From Trema orientale (taxonomy: Eukaryota > Streptophyta > Magnoliopsida > Rosales > Cannabaceae), in the NCBI GenBank assembly GCA_002914845.1, contig JXTC01000325.1:160429-224428 (forward strand): a stretch of 64,000 bases of DNA, read 5' to 3'. The notes beneath the pieces are model-generated. The model did no database searches. It worked only from the letters and a program-made list of their open reading frames with translations, and had not been told where the DNA came from. A program made the position numbers and the translations under genes. This document shows positions 33,962 through 45,910 of the stretch, one piece after another; position 1 is the first letter of the stretch; each line of letters opens with the position of its first letter.

Positions 33962-36900
33962 ACTTGGAATATTGTTCCACCCTTGGTCTATTATGTCCTG
34001 CATAGACCTTAAAACGTAATAGCCATATTCAACATTCCCGGGTTGCTTGAGTGCATACTATAGAAGTTATAAAACAAATTATTATCACGAATATAATTGG
34101 AAGAATAGTTTAATTCCAATAAGAATTTATTACCTTTATAGCAGTCTATTTTGTTAGCTAGTCTTTATGATTAACAAACCCAGAAATCTTTAACAACTTG
34201 AATTCCATCAAACCCAAATTGATAATATCACGGAACTATGGGCGAATAGGATGATGAAGTGGGTCAAGCCAGTATATCTCATCAGCCCATGGATCGAGAA
34301 CTGCTAACATCCAATGTCTTCTATATCAATAGAAAAGAAAAAAAATGACAACAGTAGGTAACCACAATTAAACTTAAAAAATATAGTTGAAAAAATAATA
34401 TGAAATAATGTTACCCTTTATAGTATGGCAAAAATATTAGTTGGCCAGGTTTTGTTGGTGACAAAGTGTCCAGTATATATTTCATCTTTTCTGATCTCTG
34501 ACTTTGTAGCATTTCGGGAATCATAGAAAGTTTAGATGGATAAAAAAAACCATATTTGTTACCCAAACATTTATTGACGAACACAAACCTATTATACAAA
34601 AATAAAATAAAAAATCAATAGATTAGTAGATGGTTCAATCTTATTGTTAAAATGAAATTTAAAAATAAAAAGCACTTACTTGATATAGAAAAGAATACAA
34701 GGTGCAGTGATCTTTGATATATTCACAATAGATCTAATATCAGATTTTGATATGAAAATCTCCTGCTCTTCTCCGAGAATAACTGGCGGTAAGATAAATT
34801 TTATTGTCGATACCCAATCCATATGGTTGGTTGCATGATTCCACACTATGCGAAGTAAATGTGGCAAATCCCCTATTCCTACTTCACTTGAATGTTTTTT
34901 GTTCAAAGACTGCGATGAGCATTTACTTTGTGTAGTCGATGCAAGTTTGTTTCCTTTTTCCTTTTCTTTTTGGATGGGTGCCTACAATTTTAAGTAAGAA
35001 AAAATTATTTAATACACAGAAAGTAAAAGTATGACCTTGAATACATGTGCATACCTCTGTCTCAGACCTTACTAGATCTGCTAGCCATGTAACATATACA
35101 CCATTAGTATCCAATACTGTTTGTACCTCGCCTGTCGGGATCGGTATGTCGACATCTGGTTGCATAGGGAGAGTCACTGAAACTCTCAAGTTGTCATCTC
35201 CTATTAGACGACCATGAAGTATAGTCCCTAGTCCACAACTAAGGTACACCAAACCCTTCGCAACTATATCTTCCCTTGTTTTCACTACCAACATACAAGG
35301 GATACCCTAAAATAGCATACTTTTTATCAATAACAAGTCGTATAACGAGATAAGAAAATAATGAAGAATAATATATATACCTCTCCAATCCCTATGACTA
35401 TTGGATCCTCTAGTGGCATTTTGTCATGTATTGTATAACTTGCTTTACTACTATGACACTCTTCTGCAGCTGTTTGCCCAAGATCTACATTAGGTACGTC
35501 TTTTTTCTCAAGCTTCTGTTGTAAAAATTGGACTTGTGCCGTTAGGTTTGCCATATTTGCTTTCATGAAATCCATGTCTACCTGTATTGGCGAAGAAGTA
35601 TTGCATCGACTAGTCTCAAAGTAGTCTCTTTATTTAACATATCCTGGTTGACCCCTAACACGACCCCCGTGCTCTGGTGTGCCTAACGTTGCAGTTAGTA
35701 CATCAATAATTATATTATTCTTAATATTTGTATCATTCTTAATTGTTCTAGTTGTATCATTCTTAATATTTCCTTTCTTATCGACCCGCGCACATCTCCA
35801 CATTTGATCTCTACTAATTTGTTGTTTGGATCTCGCTTCATCTTTCTTCAGTAACACAAAATAAATAATTAATATAAATTTTTATAAACATACTAACTTG
35901 AAGTTAAGGTACTTACCATTTTTCTCTCCAATGAAACATAATCACTACAAGATAAATGGTAGTCATACTTATATGTCTTTCTTCGAGCACTCTGCTCTGC
36001 AGAAAAGTCTGACCACTCGCTCATAAGTCGTTCAGTTACAAATTTTTTCCACTGCATTGCAGTGATGTATGAATAATCTGCTAAAACTTTTAGAGGTCTA
36101 TCATAAACTGCCAGGTCATCCGTACGAGATTTTATGTAATCTCTACAAAGAAGACATTTCTACTTTCTCCACTTTTCTCCACTTGATACCAAGACTTCTT
36201 TCTTTCTATTTTCATCTAGATTAATTACAATAAAAAATAAATATTCATTAGACATTAACAAATTAGCTTTTCAAGAAAAGAAGTTCGTAAATCAGGGAGT
36301 AATAATTACTCACCATGACCTCCATCCATATTCTATCCTTCAGTGCTTTTGGAACTTTTTTCCAATTAGAGTAAGTGATTTGTACATATGCTCGTGTCCT
36401 AAAGCCTATAAAACCTTGTAAGTCATTCCAAGGCTTTGTTGGTACAGTACCATATTCATCAATCTCCACTGTAATTTTAACTCTATCTTGTCGATTCTTC
36501 ATAATTTTTGGCATTTTGGTAAATCCTCTGGTTCGTGATTTTTTTTGTTGAGAGGAAAAAGTGGCATCCTATTTCATGTTGTCATCTCCTCCATCTGATG
36601 ACAAATGAGTGTCTGAAATGCTATTATCCATACCAACCTATAGAAAAAAGAAGTAAAAATATTAATTATCAACTTTCAACATGAGTACCATAATAATTTA
36701 CTAAATATAAGACAACAAATTTTACAACTAACAAAAAAAAATATCCTACTATGCAAACAGATAAGAAAATTAGATTAAAGCTCACCTATCTAATTTCGTT
36801 TTCTTTTCTTAGAATTTCTCCCTGACTTATTTTTTTCCTTTGTAGTCTCTACACATATCCATTCACTTTCTAATCTTATTAAACTCGACTCGTCATACAT

Positions 36901-37101
36901 TTGATCATCTAGCTCAGCAACTTCCTCAATAGATGACAGTCCCTTACTCGACTTAATGTTTCCACAGTTGACATAAGGACACAATATGACGTTCAGGTCA
37001 CCAGCATGATCTAAGGCAAACTGAATAAAATTTTGAATTCCCCTTTCATATTCACTACTAGTTCTGCTCTTGTTCATCCAATCTCCTTCCATGATAATCA
37101 C
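33962..37101 (-). pseudogene. CACTA-borne Transpos_assoc / Transposase_24-like / DUF8039 / ULP1 gene
   Basis: About nine exons can be placed by GT-AG borders: 36786-37101, 36315-36637, 35917-36215, 35381-35845, 35055-35306, 34680-34981, 34415-34588, about 34200-34320, and about 33962-34070. They would give roughly 780 residues. Exon 1 has WMNKSRTSSEY and FIQFALDH then CPYVNC (Transpos_assoc); the start is 37101 or, more likely, 37092. Exons 2-4 have WKKVPKALKDRIW and GTPEHGGRVRG (Transposase_24 type) and a coiled-coil QVQFLQQKLEKK. Exon 5 is DUF8039-like (ILHGRLIGDDNLRVSV). Exons 6-9 are a C48/ULP1-like peptidase with GQLIFLPY, RHWMLAVLDP and IYWLDP. In-frame stops (for example in exons 1 to 4) show that it is decayed. 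The catalytic Cys position (34025-34027) reads Tyr. The 3' end is not certain. ULP1 domains are known passengers of CACTA and Mutator-like elements. Confidence 0.8.
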
Positions 37102-37109
37102 TAAGAAAA

Positions 37110-39999
37110 TCTATATAATTAAAAAATACTTATCATTCACAACATCTTAAGTACATTTCTAGCATAATGCAAGTGTAATCAAAGTGCCTCCAAAATACAA
37201 AGCAAAGAACAAAAAACTTTGATAACATTTCTCCTAAGAATTTCATCAAACACATAATGAAAATGAAATTTCTATCATCTTCAAAGCAAAAGATTGATAC
37301 CTAAAAGAAATATAAGCATCAAATAACCAAGGAATTCAGTGCAAAATTACCTCTTCCTCAAACGACTAGTCAGGAATTAAAGCAGATTAAAGCCAAAGTA
37401 AATCCAAAGGAGTGATAAAATCTTCGATATTCTGCAAATTTACCAAAAGAACAAATTTTAAATGATATCAAAAAATACTATATAATCATGCAAAGATACT
37501 CAAAGATATAAATCAACAATTTCTAACCAAGTTTTGCAACATATAATTTAGCTCACAAGCCAAATGCTACCATAGCAATAGAGATGCTCATAATATTAAT
37601 AGATAACTAAAAGTGCTTAAATTTCCTTTCTTTCTTTTTAGTCCTTGTTGAATCCTTAATATTTTAAACTTGATTGTTCTCTTAAGGCAACTTAAATTGC
37701 TTATAAGAACCAGTTTCTCTATTAAGAAGGATAATATATTTTTGTCTCATAAATGAGTAATTTAATTTTCTTTTTCTTATTTTTTTAATATAGTATGTAA
37801 AAAAATTATTAAAAAGAAAATTATTTTTTTAAGAAATAAATAATAAAGTCAATATTTCACCACATACCTCAAAATCAGGTCAAAAATACACCTAGCCTCT
37901 TCTTAGATGGAAATGTGATTGGAGTGTTAAGTTCGTCTTGTGAGGAAACATGACTGTCAATAAGGGATGCTTGGTGTGAAGTTGGTAAAAGTAAAAAGAA
38001 AATATATACATACATGAGTTTATTTTAAGTTATATTCCCTACGTGATAGAGTTATTATAATTAGAACTGAAATGAAAATTGCTGATTTTTCTCTAACAAT
38101 TTTCACGCTTTATTGTATTATTGCATCCCTAATTATTTTCAATTTACTAATTAGTTTTCAATACAATAAGTTTCACACTAATCAGTAAATTGTTAACTAA
38201 GTAATGCTGCACAAAGAAAGCCACAATTATAGTATGTCCACTATAGTAATAGTCCATATTCCAAAATACTAAAAATGATAAAGAAAAACTCATGTTCCAA
38301 AGCACAAATTAATCAAAGCGATGATAACCATTTGCCATCACATGCATATTCATCAATGTCTATTAAATCCCAATAACAACCGAAAAAAAAAAAAAAGCAT
38401 ATGGCTATTAGAGTGTAAAACGAATAATCAACTTCAACAGCCATCCTTCAAACACCTCCGATTGAGATATTAAACAGCCATGGAACACTCCTTCATTGTA
38501 TAATTGGCCATATCTATTACCTCTTCAAAAAACAAAGACGTCCATTACATACACCTTATAGATTTTGTCATGCAATCAAAACTATCTCCATTCAGTCATA
38601 ATTTTTTTGTTTAGTGCTCAAGTTCAACCCAATAGGTTTACTCTTTACTTCAAAGAGTTCTATAAAATTTCTTTACCCAAAAGATAATAATTCATCTAAC
38701 CTTAAAAGTAAATAACCTCCCCAAATTTTCCAAAATAACCTCCCGTTGTCTCAATCTAAAGAATCGGGATAACAATGGAACTAGAATAAGGAATCTAGGC
38801 AAATAAGCTTTACTTTCACAAGTGATCCACAACTTGAATTATTTTCATAAGTGAACCACAACTTGAATTATTTTCACAAGTGAACTACAACTTGACTTAG
38901 TCAACTATAATTAACTCTAAATTTAATCAAAATAGAAAACATTAAATAATATTTTCGTAATGATGATATGAGCACAACCTAAGATTTAATTAAAATGCGA
39001 GTGCTCACATCATACATTGCAACAACATACAATGCATCAAATAAAAACGAAAAAAAAAAAAAAAACCATTTTGTTGAAATAGGTGGAGTAACATGATTTT
39101 GTGGTCCAGACACTCTAAAACCCATATCAATCACGTAATTTTAGTTTCGTATAGGCCTAAATGACTTTAAATGTATAGTAAACTAAGTTGGGAAAGTTAA
39201 TATGACATACAATAGTTAAAAGAACACCTTTTTGCTCTCAAAAATCGGAAAAGACAATTCTCAACATGATTACGAATAATTCAGTCTTTGAAAGATAGTC
39301 ATGATATACGGAATAATGATACAAAACTAAACAATCAAACATGTTCTCATTCCCAATTTACCTAGATTCCACAACCCAATTCAGTATACATTATAGAATA
39401 TAATTTGGCTAACAAAAACAATAATATCTCATCGAACACACAAAACCTTTTATTATTTCCCCACGAAAAATATGGCTAGAAGATAAACAAATGCATAAAA
39501 GTAAAATATAATTCAGTCTGATCCAGTACCTAAAATACTAAATAAACTATAAGAAAGGCGTTAACTTTGATAATCCCAAATCACAAACAACGGCAAAATC
39601 GATATCTATGTATGTCAAAATTGAAAAATAACCTGATTTTATATGAAAACAATGAATTCACAAAGCTGTGGCAGGCAGCAAACAAAAAATTAAAAACCCC
39701 AAGTCACGAAGAATCTCGAGTTCACAAAGTCATAACTGAAGTCAATATCTACTACTAAGGACGAGCAGGGAGAATATGGGTGGAGTGAAGACTGTTCGTG
39801 CCCTGCCTTTATCGAACGACGGTTCCTACCTTCGAAAAAAAAAGGAGAAAAAAAAACGAGGGTTCCAAAAGAGATACAATTATAAATAAAACGCGCATGT
39901 CTAGCCCTTTTAATTTAAGGAAAATAAATCAAAATAACAATAAAAATAATTTAACAGGTGTGTACGCGAAAGTCCGAAATAAGACATTACTAATACATT
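37110..39999. other. Internal non-coding part of the CACTA element
   Basis: AT-rich. No transposase similarity was found on either strand. Two SSR-like poly(A) runs lie at 38380 and 39050. GTGATCCACAACTTGAATTATTTTC is repeated three times at 38821-38900 with a period of about 32-33 bp. Confidence 0.55.
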
Positions 40000-40135
40000 A
40001 AATGACGGTGCAGTCATAGACAGTCGTTCAAACAACTCAACTGTCGCCCGTGTTCTTTTAAATGACAGTTTTCCATGAACCCGTCATCTAATCCTTTGTG
40101 GCCCCCTGTCTCTTAAAGGTATTTTTGTAGTAGTG
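40000..40135. repeat. CACTA right subterminal and terminal repeats
   Basis: ATGACGGTGCAGTC, GACAGTCGTTC, AACTGTCGCCC and ATGACAGTTTTCC recur before the terminal ATTTTTGTAGTAGTG. It mirrors the left end. Confidence 0.8.
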
Positions 40136-40515
40136 TCTTAAAGAATCTTAGCAAACAAATGAAACTATACTTAACAGCTCCAACATTTAAAGACCATCCG
40201 CCAGCTTCATTCCTTCCAAACTTTTAAGACTTTGTCGGTATTAAAACTTTGCAAAGTCTTTCCATTCGGTCGTCTTTCCTTATTTTTCGTAGTTTTCATA
40301 TCGACACAAGATCTATATCTTCCAGAGAGTGAAACCACAAGTTTTCAGATATAGGTTCTAATAAAAAATAGAGAAAAATTTCTCCTTTTGATACATATTT
40401 TTTTCTCAATAATCTCAAAGGAATGACAATTTTGTTTTTGGTCTTTTTGTACGTGTTAGTATCTTCTACTTTCCATATGAGTCCCACCTAAAATGTCATG
40501 GGACTCCAACAATAA
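40136..40515 (-). pseudogene. F-box gene C-terminal fragment
   Basis: The minus-strand frame reads KNKIVIPLRLLRKKYVSKGE and then LWFHSLEDIDL. This parallels NKTVIPLRFLGGNIYQKEE and LWFRYGRDLKV in the intact F-box gene at 58029-59210. A frameshift separates it from a matching tail (FNTDKVLKVWKE). Everything upstream, including the F-box, is missing. The CACTA element sits directly on its 3' side. Confidence 0.75.
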
Positions 40516-41089
40516 TAGACAATTTCGTTATTATTGAAAACAAAATTTTCGTTATTATTGAAAACGAAATAATAATTAGTAACTATAATAGTAGACTCGC
40601 GGGCATGCCTTCACAATCTCATTTTAACTATAGGGACTCCAAAAGTCTCTTTTGGTTTAATAGCATTGGACTAGCTAGTGTTGATCTTGGCTACTTGTTC
40701 GTGTGAATATAAAAGTTTTGGAAAATTATCATTATCAATCCAATTATTCAATTATAAGCACCATGAGCAGTAAAATGTACAAATATCTTGAACAAAATGA
40801 AGGAAGTAATCATACTGGCTTTGGCCTACAAAGGATGCCACACAACCATACAATATTGTTCGAAGTTATAAACTAGTTATTTGAAAGTACTGGCAAGAAT
40901 CTTATAAATCCCACAGCAAAGGAAAAAAAAGATGAAAGGAAGACCTGATCTTAGACATGAAGGATACTTACTGTAAACAGAGAAAGAAAAATCTAGATGA
41001 GACAATGCTTGGTAGCTTCAATACTTGGAATTCTAAATTTATTATTAGAACAAGAGTACTACCACCAGCATGAAGCTATAGAAATAGAG
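40516..41089. other. Spacer between F-box fragments
   Basis: No gene. It contains a tandem TTTCGTTATTATTGAAAAC duplication (about 40526-40565) and words shared with flanks of the other F-box copies. Confidence 0.4.
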
Positions 41090-41560
41090 AAAGTAAAAGC
41101 TTGATGAAACTCTACTTGGCAGCTCCAACATTCAAACATACTGGGGACTACCGTCTTTATTCCTTCCAAACTCATTAGACTTGGTCGATACTCGAACGTT
41201 TTCCCATCTTTCCGAAGTCAACATTCCTTAAACCTTAAAGTTAATTTCCATACAGTAACAGTACTTGTATATTCCTTTAGTGTGATACCACAGTTCAGTA
41301 GATACAACTTCGATAGGAATAAATTCTTGGTACATCGGATGTCCCAAGAATCCCAAGCGAACGGAGTTCTTTCGAATCCAGTTGTACTCATTACCGTTCC
41401 CTTACTTCTCGAGTACCAGGACCTAAAGTTCTTGCTCAGTAACCTAAAATCCAAGCCGTTTGGTCCAGTCTGAACAAGGTCGATAAAATACATCTTCTCT
41501 TGGTCTGCTGACACCGTCAAGGATTGTCCTCTGTTGGGCCTCAAGGTTCTCCATATATAT
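41090..41560 (-). pseudogene. Second F-box gene C-terminal fragment
   Basis: Frames on the minus strand give LVLEK, then RLGFLGHPMYQEFIPIEVVSTELWYH, which parallels the same segment of the intact F-box protein (LRFLGGNIYQKEELVPLEATKKELWF). The tail FEYRPSLMSL parallels LEYRPSLRTL. The reading frame shifts at least twice and the N-terminal half is absent. With 40136-40515 it shows a local F-box duplication history. Confidence 0.75.
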
Positions 41561-41799
41561 CTTCTCCAAAAGATCTTTTCTTTTTCTTTTTTTTAAGTAA
41601 ACAGCATTTTAAGTTATAATCTGGCCTAGTCGAGTTATAACTCCGAAAGACTATTTTTGCCAAGTGTTTTCAAAGTAGGTTGTTATAAAAGTAACTTCTC
41701 CAATGATCTATGTTGCAAAACGTACCCTAGAACGACTTAGACTAGTTTGATTATCATGTCTAACTATTTGTTCTGGTTTTGGGAACAGCTGGACCATGC

Positions 41800-41900
41800 T
41801 GCAAAGAACTAGAGCACCCCTGTAGCGGAGAAGTACTATGCTGAGACTGTATCTAACCTCAACTCTAACACTAGAGCACCCCTGTAGCAGTCGCCAGCCA
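41800..41900. repeat. 62-bp direct repeat at the broken end of the copia element
   Basis: CTAGAGCACCCCTGTAGC occurs at about 41811 and again at about 41873. It lies where the RNase H similarity of the neighbouring copia element ends. Confidence 0.7.
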
Positions 41901-42276
41901 TGTCAGCGTCCACATAGCCTTGTAAACCCAAATTTGATTTTCTGACGCACAGGGCCATGTTAGTGGTACCTCTCAAGTACCTGAGGATCCACTTCACCAC
42001 TTTCCAGTGTTGTTTTCCCGGATTGCTCATATATCGGCTCACAACTCCCACTGCATGTGCTATATCCGGTCTTGTACACACCATGGCATACATAAGGCTG
42101 CCAATAGCAGAAGAATATGGCACATTAGCCATGTGAGCTCGCTCCTGCTCTGTTGAGGGTGACTGTTCCTTGGTTAGTTTGAAGTGACTAGCCAAAGGAG
42201 TACTTACAGGCTTTGCACCATTCATGTTGAATCTGCTAAGCACCTTCTTCACATACTCCTCTTGAGATAGCTTCAA
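41836..42276 (-). pseudogene. Copia RNase H region, truncated (fossil)
   Basis: Residues YVKKVLSRFNM, PYSSAIGSLMYAM, TRPDIAHAVGVVSRYM and LRYLRGTTN lead into GYVDADMAGD, where copia similarity ends. Confidence 0.88.
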
Positions 42277-42279
42277 AAC

Positions 42280-43571
42280 TTAATTTGCTCTAGAAATCCT
42301 CATCCCAAGGATTTGCTTTGCAGCTCCCAAATCCTTCATAGAAAAATCCATTGACAATTCTTTCTTGAGCTTATTAATTTTCTCCATATTAGCTCCAGCA
42401 ATCAACATATCATCTACATACAGAAGTAGAATAATATAAGAATTGTCAACCTCTTCACATAACAGCAGTGATCTGTCTGGCACCGCAAGTAACTATTGTT
42501 ACTCATAAACGCATCAAACTTCTTGTACCACTGTCTTGGAGTCTGTTTTAGGCTATACAGGCTCTTCTGAAGTTTACACACCATTGTCTCCTTCCCTCGT
42601 ACTTCAAAACCTTGTGGCTGTTTCATGTAAATTTCTTCCTCCAGGTCACCATGAAGAAATACCGTCTTGACATCTAATTGCTCTAGATGCAAGTTTTCTT
42701 TAGCCACCAACCCAAGTACTGTTCTGATAGTGGTCAATTTGACCACTGGAGAGAAAATCTCGGTGTAGTCGATGCCTTTCTTCTGTTGAAAGCCTTTGAC
42801 AACAAGTCTTGCTTTGTACCGCTTGCTACCATCATGTTCTTCTTTTATTCGGTACACCCACTTGTTGTGTAATGCCTTCTTTCCTTCTGGTAGTTCAGCT
42901 AGTTCCCATGTCTGATTGGACGCCAATGACTCCATCTCATCTTTCATGGCTAACTCCCACTTGATTGACTCATCATTCTGCACCACTTCTTCATAACTCT
43001 TTGGCTCACCTTTATCAGTCAGTAGAATGTAATGCAGTGCCGGAGAATATCTCTGAGGAGGTCGAATTGTTCTGGAAGATCTTCTGAGTTCACCCACTGG
43101 GGTCTGTGGGTCTACCGCTGGTGCTACAGCTTTTTGATCTTTCTGGCCATCTACTGGGATGTCATTCAAAGGTATTATCCCAGCCTTTTTTACTTCAGGA
43201 CATACACTATCAGCTCCGGTGCACAATCTATCCTTATACATCACCTCCTTGTTGAATATGACATCCCTGCTTCTGATGATCTTCTGATTTTGGTCATCCC
43301 AGAAACGATAACCAAACTCAGCATCACCATAACCAATAAAGAAATATTTTTTAGACTTGGGATCAAGTTTACTTCTATTGGTAGGGTCTATATGAATATA
43401 AGATAGACAACCAAATACTTTCAAGAAAGAAAGGTTTACCTCTTTACTGCTCCAGACCTCTTCTGGTATTCTGAAGTCCAATGGTACTGATGGTCCTCTG
43501 TTGATAAGATATGCGGCAGTATTAACTGCATCAGCCCAAAATGTCTTTGGCAGCCCTGCATGCAACCTCAT
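42280..43571 (-). pseudogene. Copia integrase tail and RT (fossil)
   Basis: It opens with FWADAVNTAAYLINRGPS (end of integrase). Then come KWVYRIKEEHDGSKRYKARL, EQLDVKTVFLHGDLEEEIYM and, in the last part, LLLYVDDMLIAG, the copia RT catalytic block. Confidence 0.9.
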
Positions 43572-44236
43572 GCTCCTTGCACGTTCATCAAGGTTCTGTT
43601 TATTCTTTCAGCAATACCATTCTGTTGAGGTTTTCCTGTAATAGTTTTTTCGAACTTGATCCCATTATTGGCACAATACCTCTTGAAATCATCATCATCA
43701 TATTCTCCCCCATTGTCAGACCGCAAGCATTTCACTTTCAGATTAGTCTCATTTTCAACCATGGCCTTCCACTTTTTAAAGGTATCGTAAACATCAGATT
43801 TATTTTTCAGAAAATAAACCCATACCTTTCTGCTCGAATCATCAATAAATGTCACATAATATCTTGAGCCTCCAAGGGATGTCACAGGAGATAGCCCCCA
43901 CATGTCTGTATGAACCAGCTCTAACTTTGCTGCTTTCGGTTCTCTTCCGCTTTTCGAAAAGCTCACCCTTTTTTGCTTGCCAAAGATACAGCTTTCGCAT
44001 AGGCTATGCTCAACTGACTTCAGTTCTGATAGTTTTTCTTTTGACAGCATTATCTTCATTCCCTTCTCGCTCATATGCCCAAGTCTACAGTGCCATAGAC
44101 TTGAATTAACTTCAGCATTGACGGTCGCCAAAGTATCTCTACAACTGGAAGTTATGTAGAGAGTTCCAGTTTTGTTTCCTCGAGCAACAACCATGGCTCC
44201 TTTGCTAACCTTCCACGAGCCATCAGTAAAGGTCAC
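43568..44236 (-). pseudogene. Copia integrase (fossil)
   Basis: LWHCRLGHMSEKGM (GAG-pre-integrase), LCESCIFGKQ, LVHTDMWGL, DDSSRKVWVYFL, LRSDNGGEY and GKPQQNGIAER give the HHCC and DDE parts in order. Confidence 0.9.
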
Positions 44237-44257
44237 ATTGTGTCCTTCCTCGCCAAG

Positions 44258-44539
44258 TTATCCTACCGATATAAGGTTCCGCATCAATCTAGGTACATGC
44301 CTTACCTTCTGGATTTTCCACACCGATCCATTTGACATCTTCAGATGGATATCACCCATACCAACAATATCTAAAGGTTCTCCATCGACTAGATAAACCT
44401 TTCCATAATTACCAGCGACATAATTCTCCAATATATTACGATGTGTAGTGGTATGAAACGAAGCTCCAGAGTCTAAGACCCAAGAGTCAATTGGATTATC
44501 TACAGATAATAATAAAGCGTCTTGTACCTCATCAGTCAC
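44258..44539 (-). pseudogene. Copia protease (fossil)
   Basis: SWVLDSGASFHTT carries the DSGA active-site motif. VRHVPRLMRNLISVG is the usual junction before the integrase. Confidence 0.88.
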
Positions 44540-44579
44540 GGCATTCGCATCGTTTCTGCTTTCGTCTTTCCTTGGTGCT

Positions 44580-45322
44580 CTACAATATTTTTATGTAGCC
44601 AGTCTTGCCACAATTCCAGCATTCCGGTCTTCTTCTGGATCTGGACTTGTCTCTTCCATTCCTGGACTTGGATCTACCACGACCCCGCTTAGAATTCTTC
44701 TCACTGCTTCTGCCCCTGTTCTCGAGATTTAGGGCAGAACTTGATCACCCGAATCAATTCTGCGAACTTCTTCTGCCAAAATTCGGTCTCTAACATCATT
44801 GAATTGCAGCTTTCCTTTGCCAACGGAATTGCTAACCGCAGCCCTCATTGGTTCCCAACTAGTTGGTAGAGACACTAGAAGAATTAGAGCACGAACTTCA
44901 TCGTCGAAGTTAATTTCGACGGACGTCAACTGAGAAATGATTGTGTTGAACTCATTGATATGAGTTACAACTGAAGCACCTTCTCCCATCTTTAAATAAA
45001 ATAACTTCTTCATCAGATGTACCTTATTGTTTGCCGACGGTTTCTCATATATGTCTGACAGGATGCTCATCATCTCTGCTGTGGTTTTTGCCTCCGCCAC
45101 ATTATGAGCAACGTTCTTCGTTAGCGTCAATCGGATTACGCCTAACACCTGTCGATCAAGGAGTTGCCAGTCGTCGTCCTCCATCTTCTCCGGTTTCTTC
45201 CCTGATAGAGGCTGATGCAATTTTTTACTATGCAGATAATCATTAATCTACAATCTCCAGTACGAGAAGTCTATACCGTCGAACTTGTCAATTCCAGGTC
45301 CTGATCCTTCACCTCTGGCCAT
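44580..45322 (-). pseudogene. Copia gag (fossil)
   Basis: A start near 45322 (MARGEGSGPG, then FDGIDFSYWRLQ) leads to YEKPSANNKVHLMKKLFYLKM and FNTIISQLTS, typical of Tnt1-like Gag (UBN2). A zinc knuckle beginning CWNCGKTGYI follows near 44600. Confidence 0.85.
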
Positions 45323-45345
45323 CGCTCCCACTAAAATCGAACCTC

Positions 45346-45359
45346 GCTCTGATACCAGT
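45346..45359 (-). other. Copia primer binding site
   Basis: On the minus strand ACTGGTATCAGAG directly follows the LTR and matches the initiator-Met tRNA site of plant copia elements. Confidence 0.88.
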
Positions 45360-45910
45360 TGTTAGGGAATAACCTCCCCAATAGACACACAATAGTGGAA
45401 GCGATAAAAATAAATGTGAAAAATAATGCCGAAATAAATAAATAGGACACACAAAATTAGCGTGGTTCACCAATTCGGCTATGTCCACGGAGCTGCTGCA
45501 GATTTTCACTATTGGGAGAAAAGGAACCTTTACAAGTGTTTACACTCAACACTCTCACCTCATATCCCAGACCCCGAATACACCCAAGAGAAAAACTGTA
45601 TTTTTCTCTAACTCTCAAAGAATAAAATCTCACAATTTTACTCTCTCTTTCTTAACACTTGGTGTTTCTCACTTTTCTGGGATGATTAAACACTGAAGAA
45701 TAGTTCCCTATTTATAGCTAAGGCTCACCCGTTATTTGCCAGACTTTACTATATATATCACACGGGTAATACACGGTTTGTACACACACACACGGTGCAT
45801 TAATTACACCAATACCGTGTCCTCTAAAAGCTGTGTCTATTGACATATATATAGCCTTTATTCAAGCATTAAATACTTGGTCAAAAAAGGAAAGTCTTCA
45901 CACGTCAACA
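45360..45910 (-). repeat. 5' LTR of the truncated copia element
   Basis: The + strand starts TGTTAGGGAATAACC and a CA end fits at 45910 (CACGTCAACA). A partner LTR is missing, so the outer border rests only on the TG...CA rule. Confidence 0.6.

Larger units (their letters stand above)
33272..40135 (-). mobile_element. CACTA (En/Spm) DNA transposon carrying an ULP1-type gene
   Basis: The left end reads CACTACGACAAAACC and the right end is the reverse complement of CACTACTACAAAAATACC. Both are flanked by TCT (33269-33271 and 40136-40138), the 3-bp duplication expected for CACTA. Both ends carry subterminal repeats of the AACYGTCRTCTAA type (33299-33475 and 40000-40110). The only coding content is the minus-strand gene at 33962-37101. 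I find no TNPD (Transposase_21) similarity in the 6.9 kb, so the copy probably depends on transposase from elsewhere. 37110-39990 is AT-rich without genes. It inserted into the flank of an F-box pseudogene. Confidence 0.9.
41836..45910 (-). mobile_element. Ty1-copia element, Tork/Tnt1-like, truncated at its 3' end
   Basis: On the minus strand an LTR (45360-45910), a tRNA-iMet primer site (rc of 45346-45359), gag, protease, integrase, RT and most of RNase H follow in copia order. The 3' LTR is missing, so no target duplication or LTR dating is possible. The coding region is better preserved than in the element at 3176-9899, but it is still a broken fossil with a few interruptions. The name Tork/Tnt1 rests on recognised sequence style only. 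Confidence 0.88.

Noticed and set aside
37110-39999. Hidden TNPD transposase in the CACTA element
   Set aside because: No Transposase_21-like motif or long frame was found on either strand, so it is not claimed.
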